Shown piece after piece: positions 51,998 to 60,836 of a stretch of 64,000 nt of DNA (positions within the stretch are counted from its first letter, which is position 1; every line of letters begins with the position of its first letter). Origin of the DNA: Spirosoma oryzae (GTDB lineage Bacteria > Bacteroidota > Bacteroidia > Cytophagales > Spirosomataceae); contig NZ_PVTE01000006.1 of assembly GCF_003002825.1 (NCBI RefSeq), positions 186,001 to 250,000 on the forward strand, given 5' to 3'. A program made the position numbers and the translations under genes. Under the pieces are notes generated by a model. It had not been told where the DNA came from and made no database searches. It saw only the letters and a program-made list of their open reading frames with translations.

Positions 51998-52009
51998 AGA
52001 AGGGTTTCT

Positions 52010-52093
52010 AAACACAGAGACACGGAGGTTACACAGAGAAGACAGAGTATAAAAACTCCGTTTACTCCGTGTAACCTCCGTGTCTCTGTGTTT
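52010..52093. repeat. 39-bp imperfect palindrome of acacagag-type words after susD
   Basis: The left arm 52010-52048 and right arm 52055-52093 match in 35 of 39 positions with loop ataaaa; the outer 25 bp are perfect (core agacacggaggttac). Each arm is itself a string of acacagag / cacggag words. It lies between convergent genes, so it may also end transcription both ways. Confidence 0.8.
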
Positions 52094-52101
52094 AAACCTG
52101 G

Positions 52102-53478
52102 CTACCGACCGCCCCGGCCACCGCCGTGAAAGCCACCCCCTCCACCGAAGGAACGCATACCACCAAAACTGCCGCCCCCAAACGACCGACCGCCGAAGCC
52201 ACCGCTGTAGGTACGGGCACCACCAAAATTACCCATTGGAGCCGACACGCGTCCGCCAGCATTAGTCAGGCCTCCCGATGAGTAGGTCCGACCACTACCG
52301 AGCCAGTTGGGGCGCCCGCCGATCATACCGACCGTAGGCGTAAAGGCCCGATGGGCAGCATACATAAACCCGGAGTTGCTCGGCGACCAATAGCGGTGAT
52401 AACCGATATTACGCGTATAGTAGGTATTGAACCGGTTGTACAGATGCGGGTAGTACCCGTAGCCCCGGTTGAAAAACCAGTTCGAAAAGCCCATCGAAGG
52501 CATACCGAACACGACCATGTTGCCCCCCGCCCCGTAATAGAAACCGGTGCCGTACCACCAGGCTGATGGATACCACATCGGCGAACCATACCAGGATGGG
52601 TAACCAAACCAGAATGAATACGGATTCTGGTAATAGTACGACGTGTTGACCCAAGCCGGGTTCGGGTTGATGCCAGTGGTGCTGTACCCATTCGCCTGCG
52701 CATACGCCTGACCAGCCTGCTGCAATTCCTGCTGTGCCTGCGGGTCCTGATTTAGTTCGCGCTGGTACTCGGCCAGTTCCTGCTGGTTTTGCGCCTGTTG
52801 CTTATCATGCAAGGTTGCCAGTTGTTGAGTGATACCATCCGGATCGGCCTGATACGACTGGCCCAGTTGTGCGGTCTGGTCGGGTTGGCTTGTCAGGAGC
52901 GATAGTACGTCGGGCGTGTTCAGCAACTGGCGAAAGGCCGTTTGCGTAGGCTCGTCCAGCGGAGCCAGCAGCTTGTCGAATGCCTGATCGGCCTGCTGAT
53001 TGAGCTGGTCGGCCTGCACCAGATCGGCGTTGTGGTGGCGGTACAGCTTCCAGGCCGTTTCCTGTAGGTCGGTGGGCAGCGTTTTCGTCATGGCCTGCAC
53101 CGTGGCTTTATCAGTACCGGCGGGCAGTGTCGCCAGGGCGTGGAGTACGTCGGGGAAGCGGGCCATGTCGTAAAACCAGCCCTGCTTGGTCTGGCCGAAG
53201 GGCTGAATCAGATCGGCGAACGCCCGCTGTGTCTGTGCCTGTTGCTGCGCCAGTTGGGTCAATACCTGTGGTTGCTGACTAGCCAGTAGAACCGACTGCC
53301 GGACATCGTCGCGGTACGACGCAACAGTTGCCAGCAGGTCGTGCTGTTTCGGAGCGGTAACAACGGGGGCCGGCTGGGTATCGGTTGTGAACTGTGCCAG
53401 AATCGACTCTGGGTGTGCGAACAGTAATCCCAGACCCAGTAGCAGGGTTGTCGTCGGGAAGTTTTTGAACGCGTTCAT
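52102..53478 (-). CDS. Secreted Gln-rich helical and Gly/Tyr/Trp-rich protein (DUF3300-like layout)
   Basis: 458 residues. Signal peptide (about 1-28), a Gln/Leu/Ala-rich helical domain (30-255; many TQLAQQQAQTQRAF-type runs), then an aromatic segment (YYQNPYSFWFGYPSWYGSPM), and a Gly-rich, low-complexity C terminus (GGFGGRSFGGGSFGG). The layout resembles DUF3300 proteins, but I would not claim membership. Possibly a surface or extracellular structural protein. Convergent with susD across the palindrome. Confidence 0.75.
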   Translation of the reverse strand: MNAFKNFPTTTLLLGLGLLFAHPESILAQFTTDTQPAPVVTAPKQHDLLATVASYRDDVRQSVLLASQQPQVLTQLAQQQAQTQRAFADLIQPFGQTKQGWFYDMARFPDVLHALATLPAGTDKATVQAMTKTLPTDLQETAWKLYRHHNADLVQADQLNQQADQAFDKLLAPLDEPTQTAFRQLLNTPDVLSLLTSQPDQTAQLGQSYQADPDGITQQLATLHDKQQAQNQQELAEYQRELNQDPQAQQELQQAGQAYAQANGYSTTGINPNPAWVNTSYYYQNPYSFWFGYPSWYGSPMWYPSAWWYGTGFYYGAGGNMVVFGMPSMGFSNWFFNRGYGYYPHLYNRFNTYYTRNIGYHRYWSPSNSGFMYAAHRAFTPTVGMIGGRPNWLGSGRTYSSGGLTNAGGRVSAPMGNFGGARTYSGGFGGRSFGGGSFGGMRSFGGGGGFHGGGRGGR

Positions 53479-53818
53479 GGTTTCGTTACGCTAAAAATGA
53501 ATGAATCAATAGGTCGACTCAGGCTGCGTAGAAAGGCTCGGTAGAGCGGATCGGCGGAGGAAAAGGCGATCAGTAATACAACAGCTACAGGCCGTAAAAC
53601 GGTGTTTGCTGCGGGTTAATCGTTCGTTAAAAAAACGGAGATAGAACCCGTTGACTGGTGTTTTGCCAACCCCGTGCGGTGGGCGTCAACCGGCTAGTCA
53701 ATGGAGCTGTTTTGTCAACGAAACCGAGAAATAACAAAATAATAATCGACGAAAGCGGTTCGGATCTCCGTAGAAATGAGAATATTGTCATTCTCTTTTC
53801 TATTTCAAAAACAACGCA
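53479..53818. other. Gene-free interval between divergent secreted-protein genes
   Basis: 340 bases with no defensible ORF. A short hairpin (gagaat/attctc, about 53778-53795) with a following tttt precedes the + gene. No consensus promoter was found in either direction. Confidence 0.45.
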
Positions 53819-55426
53819 ATGATGCAACGAATGCCTGTGAAAAAATGGGGACTGATTGGCCTGTCTGTAACGGCGCTGCTGGTCGGTTGCCACTCGTTCA
53901 ACGACCTGACGCCCGGCGTCGATCAACCGCTGACAGTCGGTGCCGCCCGCACAGCCGCCGTGTCGCTGTCGGAAGGATTCGAAGTCGGCTCGACCAGCCC
54001 AAAAACCGCTTACGACGTATCTCCGACCGGCTCGGCCAGTGGCGACAACGTGACGCTGAATTCTGGCTCCTGGAATATGTACGATGCGCTGGTCGGTAAC
54101 CTCAGTGGTGATCTGAAAGCGGGCTCGTGGTCGGGCCGAATTCGCAACACGGGAAAGATTACGATGCTGTTCGACGTAACGTCGGGTATCAGTACCGTAA
54201 CCGTTAAACATGGTACCTATAGTGGGGATGCCGCCAGCCAGTGGGGGTTGTGGTACTCGACCAACGGCGGTAGTAGCTGGACTCAGTCGGGTTCGGCCGT
54301 GACGACCGGATCGTCGCTTCAGACGCAGACGTTCACGCTGAACCTGTCGGGTTCGGTGCGGCTCGAAATCCGCAAGCTGTCGGGTGGTTCGTCGCGCATC
54401 AACATCGATGATATTGCCATCAACGACAACAGCGGTGGCGGTACAACCAACCCGCCAGCGACGACGGGCAAGAAGTTCCTCTTCGATGCCAGCCATTACG
54501 AAAACGCGGGCAGTGCCGACTGGCAGATCGACGCCGACGGTACCGAAAGCGTGCCGAGCTATACGGGCGGGACAACGACAGAGCTAAAAGCACAACGTAC
54601 GCCGACACCCTCGTACACGGGTATCACGTCGAGCACGTCCGAGACGTATTGGAAAGGCGGTATTTCGGCCTGGGCCGTTGAACTGGTGAAACGTGGGCAA
54701 CTGGTGGAAACGCTGCCCGTCGGTGCGTCGATTACATATGGTAATTCAGCGAACCCGCAGGACCTGAGCAACTACAATGTGTACGTCGTCGTGGAGCCGA
54801 ACCGACTGTTTTCGGCGGCTGAGAAAACGGCCATTATGAACTTCGTGAACAATGGTGGTGGGCTGATGATGGTTGCCGACCACACGGCTGCGACGACAGG
54901 TGGCGCAGACGCTAACGGCTACAACCCGTCGGACCGGGATGGCGATGGTTATGACTCGCCCCGCGTCTGGAACGACCTGATGAGCAACAACGGCATCAAC
55001 AATAACAAGCCATTCGGGTTCGTCGTCGACTATGTCGATATCAGCGAGAAGCCCACGACGAAGGTGTACACCGGTAGTAATGCCAACGCCCAGCTCGTGC
55101 TGAATGGAGCGGCTGGTACGGCCTCGAAGCTGGCCTTTTACAACGGCACCACGGCTACACTGTACCCGTCGACCAACGCCAATGTGCAGGGTCTGTTCTG
55201 GCGGAGTAGCAGCACCTTGAACGGCTCGACCGGGGTGATGGCCTTACTCTCGACCTACGGCAGTGGCCGGGTCGTGTTCGTTGGCGACAGTTCACCTGCC
55301 GACGATGGTACGGGCGATCCGAACGACAACCTGTTCAATGGCTGGTCGGGCGATCAGCCATCGGGCTACACCTCGCACCCCGCCCTGCACCTGAATGCGT
55401 CGCTCTGGCTGGCAAAAGCACAGTAA
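53819..55426 (+). CDS. Lipoprotein with beta-sandwich and glutamine-amidotransferase-like domains
   Basis: 535 residues. Lipobox ALLVGC (Cys at 22). A carbohydrate-binding-like beta-sandwich follows (about 50-205: LSEGFEVGSTSP, KITMLFDVTSG, LWYSTNGGSSWTQSG). A Thr/Pro/Gly linker (DNSGGGTTNPPATTGKKFL) leads to a flavodoxin/GATase1-like part (about 220-535): FLFDASHYENAGSADWQID, NYNVYVVVEPNRLFSAAEKT, FVNNGGGLMMVADHT, RDGDGYDSPRVWNDLM, and VVFVGDSSPADDGTGDPND. Some resemblance to exported hydrolases of Flavobacteriia that carry the same AETYW and VEPN motifs. Activity unknown. Ends at a clear terminator. Confidence 0.75.
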   Translation: MMQRMPVKKWGLIGLSVTALLVGCHSFNDLTPGVDQPLTVGAARTAAVSLSEGFEVGSTSPKTAYDVSPTGSASGDNVTLNSGSWNMYDALVGNLSGDLKAGSWSGRIRNTGKITMLFDVTSGISTVTVKHGTYSGDAASQWGLWYSTNGGSSWTQSGSAVTTGSSLQTQTFTLNLSGSVRLEIRKLSGGSSRINIDDIAINDNSGGGTTNPPATTGKKFLFDASHYENAGSADWQIDADGTESVPSYTGGTTTELKAQRTPTPSYTGITSSTSETYWKGGISAWAVELVKRGQLVETLPVGASITYGNSANPQDLSNYNVYVVVEPNRLFSAAEKTAIMNFVNNGGGLMMVADHTAATTGGADANGYNPSDRDGDGYDSPRVWNDLMSNNGINNNKPFGFVVDYVDISEKPTTKVYTGSNANAQLVLNGAAGTASKLAFYNGTTATLYPSTNANVQGLFWRSSSTLNGSTGVMALLSTYGSGRVVFVGDSSPADDGTGDPNDNLFNGWSGDQPSGYTSHPALHLNASLWLAKAQ

Positions 55427-55445
55427 AGAAGTGCGTATTCGTAAA

Positions 55446-55490
55446 CAAAAAGTCCGCTAGTTGATTGTCTGTCAGCTAGCGGACTTTTTG
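55446..55490 (+). terminator. Intrinsic terminator after the 535-residue lipoprotein gene
   Basis: caaaaagtccgctag (55446-55460) pairs with ctagcggactttttg (55476-55490), a 15-bp perfect stem. Confidence 0.9.
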
Positions 55491-55530
55491 TTGGTAGTCA
55501 GTGGTTTATCTTCTTTGGGTTTGTCGTTAA

Positions 55531-55579
55531 ACCGGACGGACGATGAGCGCGTTCGCTAAGAATGAGCATCGTCTCCGGT
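55531..55579 (+). other. Bulged hairpin structure upstream of the CHRD gene
   Basis: accgga + gacgatg (55531-55545, with a two-base bulge) pairs with catcgtc + tccggt (55567-55579). A 4-bp hairpin agcg/cgct (55546-55557) stacks inside, leaving nine unpaired bases. It lies 65 bases before the CHRD ATG. Confidence 0.45.
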
Positions 55580-55643
55580 AATGTTTGGGCGAATACGTGT
55601 TGACAGGTGAGTTCACTGGTGACAACCATAACCACTACGACAC

Positions 55644-56111
55644 ATGATCAACACGAAAATGATGGCGGCTGCGCTCATGCTGATTGGCGCTCCGCTGCTG
55701 ATGACTTCCTGTAGTATGACGGGTAGCAGCTCCACTCCCGACGACCCAAACGATACATTCGGTGCTAGCATGAGTGGCGCGAACGAAGTGCCACCAGTTA
55801 GCACGAGTGCTACGGGTAACTATACCGCCAACTACAACCGGGTAACCAGGGTACTCAGCTATACTGTCACGTACCAGGGATTGACGCCAACAATGGGTCA
55901 TATTCACTCGGTAACGGCGACTACCGCTGCGGGGAACAATGGGGGTGTTTCTACCAACTTCGGTAGTACGCTAACCAGTCCGATTGTTGGCCAGACGACG
56001 TTAACGCAGGATCAGCAGGATGCTATGTATGCCAAACGGACATATGCGAACCTGCACACGACGGCCAATCCCAATGGTGAAATTCGGGGCAACATCGTAC
56101 AAACCGACTAG
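55644..56111 (+). CDS. CHRD-domain lipoprotein
   Basis: 155 residues. Lipobox LLMTSC (Cys at 23). The body has the CHRD pattern: FGASMSGANEVPPVSTSATGNYTA, LSYTVTYQGLTPTMGHIHS, and a closing YANLHTTANPNGEIRGNI (typical HIH and NP.GEIRG motifs). Found in many Bacteroidota surface proteins; function unknown. Single gene with its own terminator. Confidence 0.9.
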   Translation: MINTKMMAAALMLIGAPLLMTSCSMTGSSSTPDDPNDTFGASMSGANEVPPVSTSATGNYTANYNRVTRVLSYTVTYQGLTPTMGHIHSVTATTAAGNNGGVSTNFGSTLTSPIVGQTTLTQDQQDAMYAKRTYANLHTTANPNGEIRGNIVQTD

Positions 56112-56135
56112 ACTAGTCGTATACGAATCATACTA

Positions 56136-56170
56136 AAAAAAGCCACCGGTATCCGACCGGTGGCTTTTTT
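56136..56170. terminator. Terminator between the convergent CHRD and thioredoxin genes
   Basis: aaaaaagccaccggt (56136-56150) pairs with accggtggctttttt (56156-56170), with loop atccg; symmetric, so it can serve both strands. Confidence 0.9.
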
Positions 56171-56190
56171 CAATGCTAGGTAGTGGTAAT

Positions 56191-58134
56191 TTACTCGCCC
56201 GTTTTGCTGGTCGTAGCGCCCTGCGTAGGTAGCTCGCGCAGAATATCGATCATCTGACTGATTTCGGCAGCTGTGCGGTCGGCGTCGCCATTGTAGCCAA
56301 CACTTCGGAAGCGGACATTGCCGTTTTTGTCGATAATGAATTTGGTTGGAATTCCCGACACTTTGAAGTTCGTCACGACATCGTCGTTTTCATCGAGCAG
56401 AACCTGGAAAGGGTATTTTTTCTTCGCGATGAAGTCGGCCGCATTTTTCTTTTTGTCGGCTTCGCTTTGCCAGGTGTTCACAAACAGAAACTTCACGTCG
56501 GGCGACTGCGCGTAGTTGGTTACGGCTTTCTGCATGCCGGGGAACGAAGCAACGCAGGGACCGCACCAGGTTGCCCAAAAGTCGACGACGACAACACTGC
56601 CCTTCAGCGATTCCAGACTTACCGATTTTCCGTCGAGGTCCATCAGGGTGAAGGCTGGTGCCGGTTTGTTAATCAGCTTTTCCATCAGCTCGGCCTTCGC
56701 GTCAACCGCAGCCGCTTTCTTCAGTTCCGCCAGTGCGGCATCGTAACCGGCGGCTCCGTTCTGTTTCGTGTACGCTGTTTTAAAGAACGCTTCCAGCGTG
56801 TCGTTGCTGTTGCCTGCTTTGATTGTTTTCTGACCAAGGGCCACCAGGTCGGCATCGGCGTTTGTCTGCGCCAGTGCCTGCGCATACCGCTCATTTATAC
56901 CCGGATCGCTGTAATCGATGGATACCGCAGCGTCTTTCAGATAGGGCAATGCTTCCGCTGCTTTACCTTGCTTCAGCAAAACGAAACCGTAAGTGTCCGC
57001 AAAATGCGCATAGGCGTTTTTGCGCTGCTTGTCGAGCTGCACGTCAGTCTGACTTTTGGCATCACTGGCACTACGGGGCTTACCAATCTGTGCTTTGCCC
57101 CAGTCCGCTGCCTGTTTCGACAGTTTCGCCGACATGACCAGATTCGTATCCTTTTCGGCATTATTCCAGGCAATCCCGTTATAAGCCTGCATGATCGATA
57201 CCGTGCGGGCGGGGGTGTCGGCTAGTTTGTCGGCCTTGTCCAGATCCCCGGCGTCGATGTACGCTCGGGCCAGATTTCCGGTAAGCATAGCATCGAAACT
57301 GGGCAGTTGCTTTGAGTCGGCGAAGCGTGTCCGTATGCTGTCGAGAATCAGCTTTTTGGTTGCTGCATCTTTAGCCGCGCCGAACCGCCGGTAAGCCATA
57401 TACAGTGCATCGCCCGCATTGGGGTCTTTCTGCCGACGTAGGTTACTGTATTTCTCCGACTCCTCTTTTTTGCCGATGGTCTCGTATGTACCCGCCAGTG
57501 TGCCAAGTTCATCCGTCGTCAGGTTAGGCTGCTTGGCCAGTTCTGCGGCTTCCGCTTCCATCACTACTTTATCGGCCGGAACCCGGCGGCTAAACGTCCA
57601 GAGGTAAGGCCGGATAAATTTGCGTTTCATAGCCGGGTTCGCTTTGAACTCGTCCTGGAAGAACGCTCTGGCCCGGTCTCTGTCGGAATCCAGTCCGGCC
57701 AGATACACCTGCCCGCCGTACCAGTCGCCCAGTGTGGCCCGGCTACCGGGTAGAATCGTTCCGTTTTTGTACAGATACGATGCATAGCCTTTCTCCTCGT
57801 TGGTGTCAGATCGTTTGTGGCCATTGGTAAACGTGAAGGCAAGTGCCAGCGCTTTGGCTGGAACCGTCAGCGAGCCTTTCCAGCTTCCACCCTCTCTGGT
57901 GAGCGGAATCATAATGGCGGTTACGCCGTCTTCATCGCCGGTGAGCGCATAGGCGGTAGCGTCGACGGTCGACTCCGTGGCTAGTTTGGTGCCTTTGGGG
58001 TCGTAGGTGACGGTTATCGATTGGCCGGCTTCGGGCTGGGCCGGTGTCAGTTTCAGGGCGCGGGGATCGAGCTGGGCGATAGCGGGCGACAGTACGAGCA
58101 GGACCAGCGCCAGCACATGGATAAGGGTTCGCAT
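56191..58134 (-). CDS. Exported TPR protein with C-terminal TlpA-like thioredoxin domain
   Basis: 647 residues. Signal peptide (MRTLIHVLALVLLVLSPAIA). A beta-sandwich (about 25-105) is followed by TPR-type helical repeats (about 150-480; for example AYIDAGDLDKADKLAD, YGFVLLKQGKAAEALPYL). A thioredoxin domain (about 488-640) has WCGPC at 523-527 and the cis-Pro segment SGIPTKFIID. Acts in the periplasm as a disulfide reductase, possibly on a partner held by the helical repeats. Family knowledge: TlpA/ResA-like redox proteins; partner unknown. Confidence 0.9.
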   Translation of the reverse strand: MRTLIHVLALVLLVLSPAIAQLDPRALKLTPAQPEAGQSITVTYDPKGTKLATESTVDATAYALTGDEDGVTAIMIPLTREGGSWKGSLTVPAKALALAFTFTNGHKRSDTNEEKGYASYLYKNGTILPGSRATLGDWYGGQVYLAGLDSDRDRARAFFQDEFKANPAMKRKFIRPYLWTFSRRVPADKVVMEAEAAELAKQPNLTTDELGTLAGTYETIGKKEESEKYSNLRRQKDPNAGDALYMAYRRFGAAKDAATKKLILDSIRTRFADSKQLPSFDAMLTGNLARAYIDAGDLDKADKLADTPARTVSIMQAYNGIAWNNAEKDTNLVMSAKLSKQAADWGKAQIGKPRSASDAKSQTDVQLDKQRKNAYAHFADTYGFVLLKQGKAAEALPYLKDAAVSIDYSDPGINERYAQALAQTNADADLVALGQKTIKAGNSNDTLEAFFKTAYTKQNGAAGYDAALAELKKAAAVDAKAELMEKLINKPAPAFTLMDLDGKSVSLESLKGSVVVVDFWATWCGPCVASFPGMQKAVTNYAQSPDVKFLFVNTWQSEADKKKNAADFIAKKKYPFQVLLDENDDVVTNFKVSGIPTKFIIDKNGNVRFRSVGYNGDADRTAAEISQMIDILRELPTQGATTSKTGE

Positions 58135-58348
58135 ACAGGAAAGGGGTTGGTTGAATATTGACGGCTAATTAGTTACAAAATAGCTTGTTAACAACGAATT
58201 GTCACTGTAGCTATACATAAATTGTACAAGTGGTTGTGCGTATCGACATGGATTGCTTTTGATACCATAGTCTGCCGGCTTGTACAGTGGCATACGTCGT
58301 GATTCCCGATACGTGTCTGATGCGCGACGTGACGATTTTTCACAACTG

Positions 58349-60754
58349 CTACTCGCTTTTGAGCGACTTGACGGGGTTGACCAGCGCGGCCCGGACGGCC
58401 TGCGAGCCGGTAAGGACCATGGCGCTCGCCATCAGCATCAGCAGGGGCAGTACAAACGCCCAGAGCGAAACATCGATGCGGTACGCGTATTGGTCGAGCC
58501 ATTGCTGCATCAGCCCATACGCCAGCGCTGCCGACACGACACCCGCGATGCCCATGATCGGTATGAACTCCCGCACGAATAAGCCAACGATGTCGCCGAT
58601 CGACGCGCCCAGCACACGGCGGATACCGATGGCTTTGGTCTGCCGCTGGACGGCAATCGACACCAGCCCCAGAATACCCAGCAGGGCGATGAGTGCTGCC
58701 AGCGCCGTTGCCAGATAGGTCGCCCGCTGCAATTGAAATTCGGCTTCGTACAGGCTGCGCAGCGTATCGTCCATGAAGGTGTACTCGAACGAACTGCCGG
58801 GCATCAGTACGGCCCACCTGGCTTGTATGGCGTCGAGGGTTTTGCCGACAGTGCCGGGCTGTAGCCGGAACGAAAAATAGCGGTAGATGGCGACGTTGCT
58901 AACCGAGAAGAAAGCAAGGGGCTGAATGGCCTGATGCATCGAACCCGTCTGAAAATCACTTGTAATGCCCCGGATCGTAAACACCCGTGGATCGCTGGTG
59001 ACTCGTACCGGCTGTCCGAGCGCGGCCTGTGGAGTCGCATACCCCAGTGCCCGCGCGGCTTTCTCGTTGATGACCACACCCAGCGAATCACTGATACTCC
59101 CGTCGAAAAACTGACCCGACCGAAGCGGAATCCGGTACGTGTTCAGATACTGATCGTCGGTGATGAGCGCCTGCATCGGCGTCGCCCGGCTGGAGTCGAC
59201 GCCCTGCCGGTACAGCATGGGTTGGGTGCCCAAGTTACCGTTCGGAATCTCGTGCGACAGACTGACGCTGGCTACCTGCGGCAGTCGGGCAAACTGTTGA
59301 CGCAGGGCTTCCATGCGCTGCACACCCGCCGGCGACCAGTCGCGGGGAACCGGTGCCGACACGACATACGTCCGATCGTAGCCCAGTTTCTGCCCGAAAA
59401 AGAACTGCACCTGTTGCGTAACGAGTACGGCCGCAATCAGTACCAGCGCTGCGACGCAGAATTGAAAGCCGATCAGCACTTTGCGCAGGCTTGTTTTACC
59501 GGCTACCGACTGAAGCTGTCCCTTCACCGCGTCGACCATGCGCAGCGACGACAGCACGACGGCCGGGTAGAAACCCGCCAGCAGACCCACTAGTAGTACA
59601 AGCAGGAACGGTACGACGGCGAAGCCAATGGGAAGGCTCGACAGCGGCAGCAACGGTTTCCCCACGACTTCCTCAAAGTAAGATCTGGCGAATGGATAGG
59701 TCGCGAAGGCTAAACCGGTCGCGAGGCTCGTCAGCAGCAGCGACTCGGTGAGCAGTTGTCCGATGAGCTGGTTGCGCGGACTGCCCAGCACCTTCCGTAC
59801 CCCGATTTCCCGAATGCGCGTGTGTGATTGACCGATGGTCAGGTTGACGAAATTAACGACAGCCATGAGCAGAATAAACAAGCCCGTCAGGCCCAGCGTC
59901 AGCAGCATTCGGTTCACCAGCTGATTGTCTTTCTGCCGGTAGTAATCGGTCAGCAGAACCGGCTCGACCCACAGATTTTGACGGACGATCTCGCTCGTGT
60001 GCTGATTGATCAGCTGTTGAATGGGCTTCGCCAGCGCAGCCGCTGTCACGCCTGGCTGTAGTTCGAGATAGGAGGGGATGATCGCGTTTTGCCACGAATC
60101 GAAATCACCCCGGTTGAAATAGGTGGCTGCGCTGCCGGGAATGAAAAACGAATTGGCAGAAGCTGTGCTCAACTGCGTGACGGAGTTGGTCGGTAGATCA
60201 TCAAGCACGGCCGTGATCGTGAACGGCTGATTGTCGCCCGCGAAATTCTGGATGGTTACCGTCTGCCCAAGTACGTCGGTGCGGCCGAAATACTTGCGTG
60301 CTTTTTCGGCTGTCAGCGCGACGGAGAAGGGGCGCTTCAAGGCTGTCTGCGCGTCGCCGTGCAACAAGCGAAAGCCGTACATGGCTAGTAGCGTACTGTC
60401 GCCCAAGGCGATGCTTTCCCGGAAATGATTGTTGTTTCTGGACACGACCGATGTCAGTCCGTCCCAGCGGTAATAGTTGCGGACCAGTGTCGAATACTGC
60501 TGCTGCAATTGTTTCGCCAGGGGAGCCAGCGTTGTAAAACCGGGGCCCATGTTGGGATCTTTCCAGTGACTAAGCAGAATGTATTGCTGGTCAGGATGGC
60601 GCAACGTTCGGTTCACCTGCCACTCCGTTCGGATGTACAGGCCGATCAGCAGTACAAACAGGATTCCCGACCAGAGTCCGACGATATTAATCAGGCTATA
60701 TTTCTTGTTCCGGACGCTGTTCCGCCAGGCAATTTTCAGGTATTTTTTGAACAT
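58349..60754 (-). CDS. ABC transporter permease, MacB/FtsX type (first paralog)
   Basis: 801 residues. One N-terminal membrane span (about 20-42), a large periplasmic MacB_PCD domain, then three spans with the FtsX core (LTIGQSHTRIREIGVRKVLGSPR, LLTESLLLTSLATG), a second PCD-like domain, and three further spans with SIAVQRQTKAIGIRRVLGAS near the C terminus. Family knowledge: mechanotransmission permease partnered with an ATPase for lipoprotein, drug or peptide export; no ATPase is in the window. Ends VNPVKSLKSE, like its neighbour. Confidence 0.88.
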   Translation of the reverse strand: MFKKYLKIAWRNSVRNKKYSLINIVGLWSGILFVLLIGLYIRTEWQVNRTLRHPDQQYILLSHWKDPNMGPGFTTLAPLAKQLQQQYSTLVRNYYRWDGLTSVVSRNNNHFRESIALGDSTLLAMYGFRLLHGDAQTALKRPFSVALTAEKARKYFGRTDVLGQTVTIQNFAGDNQPFTITAVLDDLPTNSVTQLSTASANSFFIPGSAATYFNRGDFDSWQNAIIPSYLELQPGVTAAALAKPIQQLINQHTSEIVRQNLWVEPVLLTDYYRQKDNQLVNRMLLTLGLTGLFILLMAVVNFVNLTIGQSHTRIREIGVRKVLGSPRNQLIGQLLTESLLLTSLATGLAFATYPFARSYFEEVVGKPLLPLSSLPIGFAVVPFLLVLLVGLLAGFYPAVVLSSLRMVDAVKGQLQSVAGKTSLRKVLIGFQFCVAALVLIAAVLVTQQVQFFFGQKLGYDRTYVVSAPVPRDWSPAGVQRMEALRQQFARLPQVASVSLSHEIPNGNLGTQPMLYRQGVDSSRATPMQALITDDQYLNTYRIPLRSGQFFDGSISDSLGVVINEKAARALGYATPQAALGQPVRVTSDPRVFTIRGITSDFQTGSMHQAIQPLAFFSVSNVAIYRYFSFRLQPGTVGKTLDAIQARWAVLMPGSSFEYTFMDDTLRSLYEAEFQLQRATYLATALAALIALLGILGLVSIAVQRQTKAIGIRRVLGASIGDIVGLFVREFIPIMGIAGVVSAALAYGLMQQWLDQYAYRIDVSLWAFVLPLLMLMASAMVLTGSQAVRAALVNPVKSLKSE

Positions 60755-60836
60755 AATAAAGGAACGGTCAATACAGTGGAAAGGTAGCTAACCCGTTGAT
60801 GCATTGGCTGTTCCTTAACGTTATTTAACAGTTCTG

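Noticed and set aside
53627..54496. 289-codon minus-strand ORF opposite the 535-residue lipoprotein
   Set aside because: The + strand product has a lipobox and known motifs; the minus product is Arg-rich with no domain.
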